Positions 16,955 through 25,083 of a stretch of DNA of 44,903 bases are shown here, in pieces. How positions within the stretch are numbered: position 1 is the stretch's first letter; every line of letters starts with the position of its first letter. The notes beneath the pieces were generated by a model. The model was given only the letters and a program-made list of their open reading frames with translations, searched no databases and had not been told where the DNA came from. The stretch covers positions 1 to 44,903 of the forward strand of contig JAAYKA010000024.1 in NCBI GenBank assembly GCA_012522635.1. The letters run 5' to 3'. The DNA comes from Candidatus Cloacimonadota bacterium (GTDB taxonomy: Bacteria > Cloacimonadota > Cloacimonadia > Cloacimonadales > Cloacimonadaceae). Position numbers and translations under genes: made by a program.

Positions 16955-18348
16955 GATCTGTCTCCGTTGTATAGAGTGAGCCCCAGCGATCTTTGAAGTT
17001 CGCGAGTGGCGGAAATCACTTCATAGATCGAGTGGTAATATTGCATTTTAATGGCAGACAGGGTGGTTTGAGCGTCGAACACCTCCAACTGTATTCCCGT
17101 CTGACTTTCATAGCGGACGCGAGCCAATTCCAAGCCTCGCTCCGCGATTTCGATATTTTTCTCTTGTACGTTGTGGTTTTGAAGGGCGTTATTCAATTTT
17201 TTATAATCCTGAGTGATCTGCAGCCGGATCAGAGATTCAAAATCCTGTTGCTGCAGCCGCGAAAGCATATAGTCGTGTTTTGCTGCCCGAACTTTTGCCA
17301 AGCTTTGCATTCCGTCGAAAATGGGAATGGAAAATCCCAGGCCAATGCTGAAGTTGGTGCCAAAATCGTCCTTATGGATGGCAAATTCTTCCGCTTTCGT
17401 ATAGAGTGCCGCGCTGGCTTGAAGACCCACGCTTGGCATCAGGGCGCCTTTTTCCACCTTCCACTGCAGTTCTTTCACCTCAGAAGCCATGGAAGCCATG
17501 GCAAGCTCCGCTCTGTTTTGCGTTCCCAAAGTCAAAGCTTCGTCCAAGCTGATTTGTAGAGTCTGAGGCATTTCGAATTCACCTTCGGGGGTCAAATCTT
17601 CATCCGCTCGACCCAGATGAGTGCGAAAAGCAGCCAAAGCCAAATCATAATTACCTTGCGCTTCCAAAAGCTGAGGTTCCAGCTTGGCAACTTCCAAACG
17701 CGCGCGCAAAAGGTCGAATTCAGACACCATTCCTTCACGATAAAAGGCTTCCACTCGAACCAAATGTCGCCGCGCGAGACCCAAGGCCTCCTCTTGCACA
17801 GCGATCACCTTTTCCGTCAACAGACAGGAATAGAAGAGCTTTTCGGTTTGAAGCACCACATCCTGTTCCTTCATTTGCAGGTTCAGGCGTGTGATTTCAC
17901 GGTAGCGCTCGGTGGCTTTCATCCCATTGGCGAGCCTTCCGCCCGCAAAAAGCACCTGATCCAATTGCAGCGATGCCGCAAGTGAACCTTCGTCCATCGG
18001 AGAACTTGGGATCAAATTGTTCGCAATGCCCGAAATTGCGGCAGCCAACAAATAGTCGTTGTCAGTGGAGGTTTCAGGGTTCAGGTAGCCGCCAATATTC
18101 ACCGGAGGCAGTTGCACGGCTTTTGGCAGATGTGTGCGAGCCAGGCTATATTTTCCCTGCAGTGTGAGCTGGGGATACAAGCCGCCCTGAACCTGGGCAC
18201 GGCTTTGATCTGCGATTGCCACTTCCTCGCGCGCCATCAACAGAGAGCTGTTTTGGTCCAGGGCAATAGTAACACTTTCCTGGAGTCCGATGGCAGACAG
18301 GCCAAGCGCCCAGATAAGCGTTATAAGTGCAAAAAAGATACGTTTCAT
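16951..18348 (-). CDS. TolC-family outer-membrane efflux protein
   Basis: Outer-membrane channel of the exporter, 465 residues. It has an N-terminal signal peptide (MKRIFFALITLIWALGLSA) and two internally related halves, each with a long helix rich in Ala, Glu and Leu and a membrane strand region such as GLYPQLTLQGKYSLART and GALMPSVGLQASAALYTK. The repeated LARVRYESQTGIQLEVFDAQTTL near the C-terminus matches the OEP family pattern G-x-x-x-x-L-D-V-L-x-A. The start is 3 bases after the regulator stop. With its neighbours it forms a complete tripartite system. Confidence 0.93.
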   Translation of the reverse strand: MKRIFFALITLIWALGLSAIGLQESVTIALDQNSSLLMAREEVAIADQSRAQVQGGLYPQLTLQGKYSLARTHLPKAVQLPPVNIGGYLNPETSTDNDYLLAAAISGIANNLIPSSPMDEGSLAASLQLDQVLFAGGRLANGMKATERYREITRLNLQMKEQDVVLQTEKLFYSCLLTEKVIAVQEEALGLARRHLVRVEAFYREGMVSEFDLLRARLEVAKLEPQLLEAQGNYDLALAAFRTHLGRADEDLTPEGEFEMPQTLQISLDEALTLGTQNRAELAMASMASEVKELQWKVEKGALMPSVGLQASAALYTKAEEFAIHKDDFGTNFSIGLGFSIPIFDGMQSLAKVRAAKHDYMLSRLQQQDFESLIRLQITQDYKKLNNALQNHNVQEKNIEIAERGLELARVRYESQTGIQLEVFDAQTTLSAIKMQYYHSIYEVISATRELQRSLGLTLYNGDRS

Positions 18349-18351
18349 GGC

Positions 18352-18993
18352 CTATTCCTCTTTTTTGTTTTCATTAAATAGAGATTCCTTGCGGGCTGGC
18401 TTGATGATTCCAAATAGCATCAGCCTCACAATGAGATCATGGTCGCGTTCGATGCGACGGATGATCTTGTCTTTGTCGTCAAGGTCAATCCAGTTGTCCC
18501 CCAACATAAACCATTCGTGGAACATCAAGCTGAATTGCTGTGGATTCACCCAATCGTTCACCAAACCTTCCTTTTTCCCGCTCACGATGATCCCAGATAA
18601 AAGCATGCCCATGCGGTCGCGGTATTCGTTGCGAATTTGATCCAGGCTCTCAAAGCCGTCGAATGGGTTCTGATGCATCGCCTCGATCAGGATGGGCATA
18701 TTTTCAAATATATAGATCATTGGCAAACGTAGAAAGCTGGAAAACTTGTCTTCAAAATTGTTTGCTGAGCTAATTTCTTCTTCCAACTTTATAAAAAGCT
18801 CCTCCGCTTTTGTACGTATTGCAGCTATGAAAAGCTGCTCTTTACTCGGAAAATAGTAGTATATGGTCGCTTTGGCAATTCGCGCGCCCCGGGCCACCTC
18901 TTCCATCGAGGTTTTATTGTAGCCCCAGCGCGTGAAATGCTCTATGGAAACTTCCAATATACGTTCTTTTCTCTTGTCTTTAGCAGAGTTCAT
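18352..18993 (-). CDS. TetR/AcrR-family regulator of the efflux operon
   Basis: Repressor-like protein of 213 residues. The N-terminal helix-turn-helix is clear: RILEVSIEHFTRWGYNKTSMEEVARGARIAKATIYYYFPSKEQLF, residues about 10-53, with the YYYF-sKe recognition signature. The C-terminal ligand domain is helical and unassigned. AGAGGTGG lies 6 bases before the ATG. As first gene of the tetR-tolC-adaptor-RND operon it most likely controls its own transcription. A perfect 7-base inverted repeat at 19040-19057 lies against its probable -10 box and is a good operator candidate. Confidence 0.93.
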   Translation of the reverse strand: MNSAKDKRKERILEVSIEHFTRWGYNKTSMEEVARGARIAKATIYYYFPSKEQLFIAAIRTKAEELFIKLEEEISSANNFEDKFSSFLRLPMIYIFENMPILIEAMHQNPFDGFESLDQIRNEYRDRMGMLLSGIIVSGKKEGLVNDWVNPQQFSLMFHEWFMLGDNWIDLDDKDKIIRRIERDHDLIVRLMLFGIIKPARKESLFNENKKEE

Positions 18994-19031
18994 CTATCCA
19001 CCTCTCTTTGCTTAAAACTTACTTGTGATAA

Positions 19032-19060
19032 AGTATAAAGACCTTTTTGGAAAGGTCATT
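19032..19060 (-). promoter_or_regulatory. tetR promoter with candidate operator
   Basis: On the minus strand a TATACT -10 box (19037-19032) lies 2 bases downstream of an 18-base palindrome, GACCTTTTTGGAAAGGTC on the plus strand, at 19040-19057. Its arms GACCTTT and AAAGGTC are perfect. The palindrome fills the spacer and reaches the weak -35 region (ATGACC or TGACCT). A repressor bound there would block RNA polymerase, which fits autoregulation by the TetR-type protein. Confidence 0.5.
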
Positions 19061-19246
19061 TTCGATTCTTCGACCAATCTGTACCAATCGGTTGAATAGT
19101 CAAGTAAAATCTTTCGATCCACAAAAAAAGAATCGCATGAGTTTACATTCAATTCTGTAATGTTGGCAGTCTTGAACATCCCCACAGCGAAAACATTGCA
19201 ACTCAGATAGTTGAAGCTGGTGGAAAGTATCGCGTTCATCAGACAA

Positions 19247-19367
19247 ATTTTGGGGTTGCCTGCTTGCCCCCTTATGTCTTCCTTATGTTTCAAAAGTAAC
19301 CATAAGCGACACAAAAGTTTAGGGTCAAGTTCAATGATTTGCAACAGACTCGTTCTATATATGGAGG
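19247..19367 (-). repeat. Dispersed intergenic repeat, copy B
   Basis: Read on the minus strand this copy runs CCATATATAGAACGAGTC, TGTTG, a variable middle, then TGTCGCTTATGGTTAC, a run of TTTTG, AACATAAGGAAGACATAAGG and GGGGCAAGCA. It then shares an ACCCCAAAA block with copy C. It sits between divergent genes tetR and mgtE. Confidence 0.8.
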
Positions 19368-19527
19368 CTTCTACAGCTTTTTGTTCCACATTCTTTATAG
19401 GATATTTTCTCGGGTGTCGTTTCGCAACCTCATTACATCAAGTCCTCGCCTGGCTTTGGAATAATTTGCTTGACAGGTCAGGCATTCAGAAACTGTGTGA
19501 TTGAATCAAAAAGAGCGGGAGGAAAGA

Positions 19528-20880
19528 ATGCATAAGCAACTGACTGGAAAAGAATTGATTGAGTTTTTGGAAACCACCAGCCCAGCCGCCTTGAAAGAGG
19601 CACTGGAATACATCCATCCCGCTGATATTTTGGATGCCCTGGAAGATTATGAGGGCGATCCCTTCCACCTCCTGGTTCGAATTCCCACCGATATTTTGGC
19701 GGGTATCCTGGAGGAAGCCGAGGAAGAAGATAAGGGTGAATTGCTGGGTCTTTTCCCCACCGATCAGAAAAAAGACATCATCTCGGAAATGGCTTCAGAC
19801 GAAATTGCCGATATGATGGAACACATCGACGACGATGAAGTTGACGAGCTGATCTCCATTTTGGATGACGAAAAAGCGCAGGAAATCAAACAGTTGATGA
19901 GCTATGATTCCGAAACCGCCGGTGGAATCATGGCCACGGAATTCGTCCCCGTGAATGCCCAAATGACGGTGAAAGATACATTGGAATACCTGCAAAAGAA
20001 CGGTGAGGATGCCGAAACCATCAACTACCTCTATATGCTGGATCCAGACGACAGGCTGAAAGGCGTTGTTTCCCTGCGTGATATCGTGATGAGTGAATTC
20101 AACGTGCCGCTGACTGAGCTGGTGAATCCAAATGTGGTGAGCGTTCCCACCGATATGGACCAGGAAGATGTTGCCCAGCTTTTCCGCAAATACGGGTTTT
20201 CAGCCATTCCTGTGGTTGATGCAGAGCGTAAAATGCTGGGAATAATCACCGCGGACGACGTTTTGGATGTGGTGGTGGATGAAAGCACGGAAGACTTTGA
20301 GCGCATGAGCGCGCTTTCCCACAGTGAAACGGAATACTTGGACAGCACGGTGGGCAGCCTGGCACGCAAGCGCATATTTTGGCTGCTGTTTTTGATGATT
20401 TCCGCCACTTTCACAGGTATTGTTATCCAGCGCTATGAAAGTGCATTGGCGATGGATGGTATGCTTATCCTGGTGGCGTTCATACCAATGTTGATGGATA
20501 CTGGCGGAAACGCCGGCTCGCAATCCGCCACCCTGGTGATTCGCGGTATGGCGCTGGGCGAAATCACCATCAAGGATTTTTTCGAGGTGCTGTTCAAAGA
20601 AATACGGGTGAGTTTACTGGTCGGACTGGGGCTTTCGGTTGTGAATCTGGTGCGGATTTGGATTTTTCATCATGATCTGATGTTGGGACTCTCGGTTTCG
20701 ATTGCCATGTTTTTCACAGTGATGATCGCAAATATCGTTGGCGGCACATTGCCTCTCATCGCGCGGAAATTCAAGCTGGACCCCGCCATCATGGCGGCTC
20801 CTGTCATCACTACGATTGTGGACGTTTTGGCTTTAGTCGTCTATTTCAGTGTGGCGATGAAACTTTACGCACCCAGGTAA
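19528..20880 (+). CDS. mgtE: Magnesium transporter MgtE
   Basis: Homodimeric Mg2+ channel, 450 residues from ATG 19528, which is preferred because GGGAGG is 6 bases upstream. A TTG at 19501 would only add nine residues. Domains in order are the acidic N domain with many Asp/Glu (DDDEVDELISILDDEKAQEIKQLMSYD), two CBS domains from about residue 140 with ETAGGIMATEFV and VDAERKMLGIITADDVLDVV, the plug helix, and five membrane helices. The ion pathway motif PMLMDTGGNAGSQSATL is intact, and the last helix has TTIVDVLALVVYF with the pore Asp. The gene converges on rarA with 11 bases between stops. Confidence 0.96.
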   Translation: MHKQLTGKELIEFLETTSPAALKEALEYIHPADILDALEDYEGDPFHLLVRIPTDILAGILEEAEEEDKGELLGLFPTDQKKDIISEMASDEIADMMEHIDDDEVDELISILDDEKAQEIKQLMSYDSETAGGIMATEFVPVNAQMTVKDTLEYLQKNGEDAETINYLYMLDPDDRLKGVVSLRDIVMSEFNVPLTELVNPNVVSVPTDMDQEDVAQLFRKYGFSAIPVVDAERKMLGIITADDVLDVVVDESTEDFERMSALSHSETEYLDSTVGSLARKRIFWLLFLMISATFTGIVIQRYESALAMDGMLILVAFIPMLMDTGGNAGSQSATLVIRGMALGEITIKDFFEVLFKEIRVSLLVGLGLSVVNLVRIWIFHHDLMLGLSVSIAMFFTVMIANIVGGTLPLIARKFKLDPAIMAAPVITTIVDVLALVVYFSVAMKLYAPR

Positions 20881-20891
20881 GCTGAGGCGTC

Positions 20892-22217
20892 TTAACCCTC
20901 TTTTTCGCGGCGCAATTTCAACCACCACTGGATGCGCTTGGCGATTTCCTTTTCAAAACCGAATTCCCCGGGCACATAATAGCTTTTCTCTTCCATCTGC
21001 TCCGGAAAATATTTCTGGTAGGCATAGCCATGTTCGTGGTCGTGGTCATATTCATAGCCTTTGCCATAATCCAGTTCTTCCATCAGCTTTGTGGGCGCGT
21101 TACGAATGTGCAGAGGCACGCCAAAATGGCTGGTTTTGTGGGCATCTTCCGCGGCAAGACCGTAAGCCTTGTAAAGCGCGTTGCTTTTGGGGGCGGTGGC
21201 AAGATAAACAACCAATTGTGCCAAAGCGGTGTTGGCCTCCGGCATGCCCAAAAATGTGAGCGCTTCTTTGGCGGCGGCAGCTTGAAGAAGCGCGTTGGGA
21301 TCTGCCAAACCGATGTCTTCAGAGGCGAAACGGATGAGCCGGCGCACGATGTAGCGTGGGTCTTCACCCGCTTCCAACATTCGTGCCAGCCAATATAAAC
21401 CCGCTTGAGGGTCGGAACCACGCAGCGATTTATGGAGTGCCGAGATCAGGTTGTAATGCTCTTCGCGGTTTTTGTCGTAGAATAAAGTTTTCTTTTCCAA
21501 AACCGCTGCCAATTCCTTAACTTGGGGATGTGGATTCTCCCTCAACCAAGGTTCCAGCAGCTCGAGCTGGTTCAGAGCGCGGCGAGCGTCACCACCACTT
21601 TGCTGGGCAAGCCAGCCCAAAACCTCGTCGTCTTCCTCCAAACCTAATTCGCTCATACCTTTAGCCAATATTTCCTGGAGGTCTTTCTCGGAAAGCATTT
21701 CCAACACAAAAACGTGACAGCGTGAGAGCAGAGCGGGGATTACTTCAAAAGAAGGGTTTTCCGTGGTGGCACCGATAAGAATAACGGCGCCGCTCTCCAC
21801 AAAGGGTAAAAACGCGTCCTGTTGGGATTTGTTGAAGCGATGGATTTCGTCGATGAAGATGATGGTGCGCTCGTTGTTGCGGCGATGAACATATTCGGCA
21901 TCCTTCATCACAGCGCGCACATCGCCAATTCCGGAAAGCACCGCGCTGAATTGCACAAATCGATGCCCTGAAAGGCGTTCAATCACACGGGCAATGGTGG
22001 TTTTTCCTGTTCCGGGTGGCCCCCAAAGTATGAAAGAATGATATTCTCCGGTTTCCACCATTTGGCGCAGGAGAGAATTTTGAGCCACCAGCTTCTCCTG
22101 CCCACGCAGTTCGTCCAAACTTTTGGGACGCAAGCGTTCAGCCAGAGGAGCGTCGCGCTCTCCGTTTTCGCCGGAGTTAAGAAAATCGGTTTGCTCGTCT
22201 TTCACAAAAAGACTCAA
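20892..22217 (-). CDS. rarA: Replication-associated recombination protein RarA (MgsA)
   Basis: AAA+ ATPase related to clamp-loader subunits that acts at stalled replication forks, 441 residues. Seen: [21 protein letters not shown] at about 24-44, Walker [10 protein letters not shown] at 66-74, Walker [12 protein letters not shown] near 118-128, sensor 1 [13 protein letters not shown] in LLSRCHVF (sensor/Arg finger region) and the C-terminal tetramerisation domain with [37 protein letters not shown]. The first in-frame start is TTG at 22217, overlapping the ferritin-like stop as TTGA without a clear ribosome binding site. A GTG at 22205 is an alternative; both precede the conserved part. Confidence 0.95.
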   Translation of the reverse strand: MSLFVKDEQTDFLNSGENGERDAPLAERLRPKSLDELRGQEKLVAQNSLLRQMVETGEYHSFILWGPPGTGKTTIARVIERLSGHRFVQFSAVLSGIGDVRAVMKDAEYVHRRNNERTIIFIDEIHRFNKSQQDAFLPFVESGAVILIGATTENPSFEVIPALLSRCHVFVLEMLSEKDLQEILAKGMSELGLEEDDEVLGWLAQQSGGDARRALNQLELLEPWLRENPHPQVKELAAVLEKKTLFYDKNREEHYNLISALHKSLRGSDPQAGLYWLARMLEAGEDPRYIVRRLIRFASEDIGLADPNALLQAAAAKEALTFLGMPEANTALAQLVVYLATAPKSNALYKAYGLAAEDAHKTSHFGVPLHIRNAPTKLMEELDYGKGYEYDHDHEHGYAYQKYFPEQMEEKSYYVPGEFGFEKEIAKRIQWWLKLRREKEG

Positions 22218-22681
22218 AAAGCCATGTAGCCTGCCAGCTCGCTGGGGTCAAACCAAGCCAAGGCTCCTTGAATGCGCTGCACCTCCGCCAGGAGCAGGTT
22301 GCGGTGTTTGTCTTCTTCCTCGGCAAGCTCCAAAAGCATTTCTTTCACCTCGGGGTCTGAAACCTGTTCGGCAAAGCTCAGATAATGATTCTGGGCATCG
22401 GTCTCACGCTGCGCGGCATATTCCAAAAGCGCGACAGGATCGTTAAGATCAAGGTTTTGCAAATCTTTATCTTGAATGGCGCTGGGCTCGGGTTGAGCGT
22501 CTGGGAATTCATGACCAAAGCTTTGGCGCAGCTTTGCTTCATGGGCTTCCTCCAGTTGTACCAATTCGCGGAAAAAAGCGCTGTTTTCGGGGTTTTTAAA
22601 ACTTTTTGACAAGGCAGTATATAGCCTCTGGGAGCGAATCTCCTGGGTCAATGCCATGAGATAAAGGTCTTTTTTATCCAT
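22214..22681 (-). CDS. Ferritin-like diiron protein (rubrerythrin-type helical bundle)
   Basis: A 155-residue all-helical protein. Two E-x-x-H-like metal sites are visible: VQLEEAHEAKL at about residues 42-52 and ELAEEEDKHRNLL at about 127-139. Supporting Glu residues lie in TQEIRSQRLYTALS near residue 12 and in YAAQRETDAQNHYLSFAEQ near 90-108. This is the four-helix ferritin-like pattern of rubrerythrin relatives. No rubredoxin domain is attached. A role in peroxide or iron handling in an anaerobe is likely but unproven. AAGGAAGG lies just upstream of the ATG, and the gene is coupled to rarA by a TTGA overlap. Confidence 0.82.
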   Translation of the reverse strand: MDKKDLYLMALTQEIRSQRLYTALSKSFKNPENSAFFRELVQLEEAHEAKLRQSFGHEFPDAQPEPSAIQDKDLQNLDLNDPVALLEYAAQRETDAQNHYLSFAEQVSDPEVKEMLLELAEEEDKHRNLLLAEVQRIQGALAWFDPSELAGYMAF

Positions 22682-22693
22682 TTTTTCCTTCCT

Positions 22694-23950
22694 TTATGTG
22701 GTTTGACGGATCAGCTCGATGGGGTTGATCCGGTGCAGCCTGCGCAGAGGCAGCAACACGCTGACAAAGGTGATGGCAAAAGAAGCCAACACCACGCTAA
22801 GATAATCCTTCCAACTGAAAACAACAGGCAGGGGCAGGGGTCCACTCTCGCCCATACCCATCGAAAGCAGTCCAAAATGTTTCTGTATGAGCAGCAAAAT
22901 GGTGGAAATAACCAGTCCCAAGATAATACCCAGGCTGGAAAGAATCAAGGCTTGCTGCAAAAAAAGATCACTGAGATCGCCATCCCGATAACCGAAAGCC
23001 TTCAACAGTCCCAGTTCACGTCTTTTCTGGGCAATGGTTTTCAACATCGAACCAGTAAGATTGAAGCTGGCAATCACATACATAAAAAGCATGATGACAA
23101 ACATGAGGTATTTTTCGAAGCGAATGGCGCTGTAGAGACTGGCATCGTAAGCGCCCCAATCATCCACCTGCCAGTCTTTAAAGATATTTTTGATGCGTTT
23201 TGTGTGTGGTTCCGGCGCAGTGGCATCAGGGGTTTTTACTTCAATATAATCGACTTGTTCGTCATAGTTTTTGAAAAAGCTTGCGGTCTCCAGGGATATA
23301 AAACTGAAAGAATAGTCATATTCTGGCATGGCGGTGCTGAAGGTGGCTGCCACATGCATGGTTCGAACCCGGGGCAACAGCCCAAAAGCCGTGGGAACAT
23401 CGAAAACTGGGGATAGAAGCTGAATCTCGTCGCCGAGTTTGACACCCATGCTTGTGGCAAGTGAAGTTCCCAGTGCGATGCCACCTTCCTCGAAAAACGG
23501 GTCCATAATTCCACCGCTCAAAATGCCCAAAACGTTGCCATCCGGGGTGACATTTCTGGGTCCAAGTGCCGCACTAATCTGGGAATGGCGTTCAGGGTCG
23601 ATGCCAAAACATTGGGTGGAAAAAATCTGATCGCCTTTTTTTATCACCAGTTCATTTCGAATCACTGGCGCCGCCTTGTAGCCCAAAACACTCAAACTAT
23701 CCACGAGGCTTTCATATTCGGACACAGCCTCGCCATCCCTGGCTGTGACCCTGATTTCGCTGAGCGTGTTGGTTACCCGGCTGCGAATATCGGCACGCAG
23801 ACCATTCATCACACCGCCAACGCAGATCAAAGCCGTGACACCAAGCGTAATCCCGGCAATGGTGAGCCAGTGAGAACGATGGATTAAACCTCGGCCTTGG
23901 CCCTTCAGATAGCGAAGCGCCAGCCATAGTTTTCCTCTATTTTTTTCCAT
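22694..23950 (-). CDS. LolC/LolE-like ABC transporter permease (FtsX/MacB family)
   Basis: Membrane protein of 418 residues with the FtsX-type layout: one helix near residues 25-48, a large periplasmic domain to about 270, then three helices near 275-300, 325-350 and 385-408. The block LKTIAQKRRELGLLKAFGYRDGDLSDLFLQQALILSSLGIILGLV is the classical LolC/E and MacB motif. LolC/E move lipoproteins from the inner membrane to LolA, which would suit the many lipoproteins in this window. No LolD-type ATPase is adjacent, so the partner must be encoded elsewhere. The ferritin-like gene begins 12 bases after this stop. Confidence 0.87.
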   Translation of the reverse strand: MEKNRGKLWLALRYLKGQGRGLIHRSHWLTIAGITLGVTALICVGGVMNGLRADIRSRVTNTLSEIRVTARDGEAVSEYESLVDSLSVLGYKAAPVIRNELVIKKGDQIFSTQCFGIDPERHSQISAALGPRNVTPDGNVLGILSGGIMDPFFEEGGIALGTSLATSMGVKLGDEIQLLSPVFDVPTAFGLLPRVRTMHVAATFSTAMPEYDYSFSFISLETASFFKNYDEQVDYIEVKTPDATAPEPHTKRIKNIFKDWQVDDWGAYDASLYSAIRFEKYLMFVIMLFMYVIASFNLTGSMLKTIAQKRRELGLLKAFGYRDGDLSDLFLQQALILSSLGIILGLVISTILLLIQKHFGLLSMGMGESGPLPLPVVFSWKDYLSVVLASFAITFVSVLLPLRRLHRINPIELIRQTT

Positions 23951-24018
23951 GATACCACTTCAAGGGGGTGCTTGGTTTGGTCAAGCGGTTTTATCGTTTT
24001 TTACAACTGAGTTGTGGG

Positions 24019-24933
24019 TCAGCTTTCTTCATCCAAAAGCCAGGAATTGGGGGTTATGAGGATATTTTGAATGTTCCCCTGGGATTCCTTCAATTCATAT
24101 CTATTTAATTGTTTAGACCAAACCCAGCGACGAAAATGGTTCAGTTTTTCTTCCGTATCCCAGTTTTTGCCGCTGCTTTTAACAACTATATCATAAAAAT
24201 TCCCGCGTGAGGGCTCAAAAACGATTTCTGAATCAAAATCTTCCGGATCGCCGTGGCCAAAGCTGCGGAAATGCGGAATGCGTAAAAGCACGACAGGGTT
24301 TCCGTCCACAATGCCAAAAACACCATAGCCGACGTCTTTAGATAACACAGCATAGTCGTTTTTTCCAATTTTGATTGGCTTGTCCTGAAGCCTGGTGGTG
24401 CAATACGAGCCAAAACGCCCCAGGTTGAGATTGTATCCCGTGAGCTGCCAAACTCCGGATTTAAGCTTGAAGGCTGCCATGCCAAGGTTGTGGCTCATGA
24501 GGGCTCCGCTTCCACCCCAGGAACTGGAATAAAAATCCCAGGCGCCAGCTTCAAAAACCAGCAACATCTGATTGTTGGGAAAGTGATAAAGCTTCAAAAA
24601 GCGGAAGGGTATCTTATTAATTATCGCTTCAAATTGCGCCTGGTGTCTTGCATCCAAATCATGCCAATCATATAGCAGGTCGCTGATTGCGCCGCCAAAA
24701 GTCCATTGGCGAAGCTCAGGATCGTCGAGTTTGAAAGGATCCAGGGCTGAAACACCTATCAATTCCTGGTAATTGCCAAAAAAGGCTTTCATGAAGTCTT
24801 CACCGCGGGTGGCAGATTTGGGAACCGAACATTCCCTTCCGGTGGGGCTTTTCTCGATTGCATTGCCTTTTTGAGCGTGGCCGCAGGAAGCCAGTAAAAG
24901 CATCAGCAGGGCCAGTGTGAGCAGCTTACGCAT
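24019..24933 (-). CDS. Putative lipoprotein, unknown function, 304 aa
   Basis: I do not recognise this family. The signal peptide MRKLLTLALLMLLLASCG has a canonical lipobox (LLAS-C17), so the protein should be lipid-anchored. The mature part is 287 residues, rich in aromatic residues and Gly, with alternating short strands (for example QMLLVFEAGAWDFYSSSWGGSGALMSHNLGMAAFKLKSGVWQLTGYNL). This suggests a beta-rich soluble domain on the envelope surface. It has four Cys: C17, C35 in GRECSVP, one in SYCTTR and none obvious as a metal site. GAGGAAG precedes the ATG. It ends 68 bases before the LolC/E-like gene on the same strand and may share its transcript. Confidence 0.8.
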   Translation of the reverse strand: MRKLLTLALLMLLLASCGHAQKGNAIEKSPTGRECSVPKSATRGEDFMKAFFGNYQELIGVSALDPFKLDDPELRQWTFGGAISDLLYDWHDLDARHQAQFEAIINKIPFRFLKLYHFPNNQMLLVFEAGAWDFYSSSWGGSGALMSHNLGMAAFKLKSGVWQLTGYNLNLGRFGSYCTTRLQDKPIKIGKNDYAVLSKDVGYGVFGIVDGNPVVLLRIPHFRSFGHGDPEDFDSEIVFEPSRGNFYDIVVKSSGKNWDTEEKLNHFRRWVWSKQLNRYELKESQGNIQNILITPNSWLLDEES

Positions 24934-25016
24934 ATTTAAACTTCCTCTTTTTTGTTTTCACGTTAATATCATCCGATCATCTGTCAAGACCAAATCCAGT
25001 TTTTTGGGTTGAACAT

Positions 25017-25043
25017 GAAAAAAGCCGGTGAAATACCGGCTCT
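25017..25043 (-). terminator. Intrinsic terminator of the NlpC/P60-CapA gene
   Basis: On the minus strand AGCCGGT, loop ATTTC, ACCGGCT is followed by TTTTTT. It begins about 40 bases past the stop of the gene at 25084 and separates it from the lipoprotein gene. Confidence 0.88.
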
Positions 25044-25083
25044 AATTTTGAATGTCAATCTGGTTTTAATCCAGAAACATGGT

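Larger units (their letters stand above)
18994..19527. other. Divergent intergenic region, tetR to mgtE
   Basis: These 534 bases separate two divergent genes. They hold the tetR promoter and palindrome near 19032-19060 and repeat copy B at 19247-19367. A TTGACA in the mgtE direction at 19470-19475 has no clear -10 box. No Mg-sensing M-box-like structure was recognised before mgtE. An open frame of 125 codons on the minus strand (19012-19389) mostly runs through the repeat and looks non-coding. Confidence 0.6.

Noticed and set aside
19012-19389. 125-codon minus-strand open frame between tetR and mgtE
   Set aside because: Its first third runs through repeat copy B, it crosses the tetR promoter and palindrome, and it has no recognisable motif.
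19390-19527. Possible Mg-sensing riboswitch (M-box) upstream of mgtE
   Set aside because: I looked for the M-box stem pattern and a terminator hairpin but saw neither. A covariance-model search would settle it.
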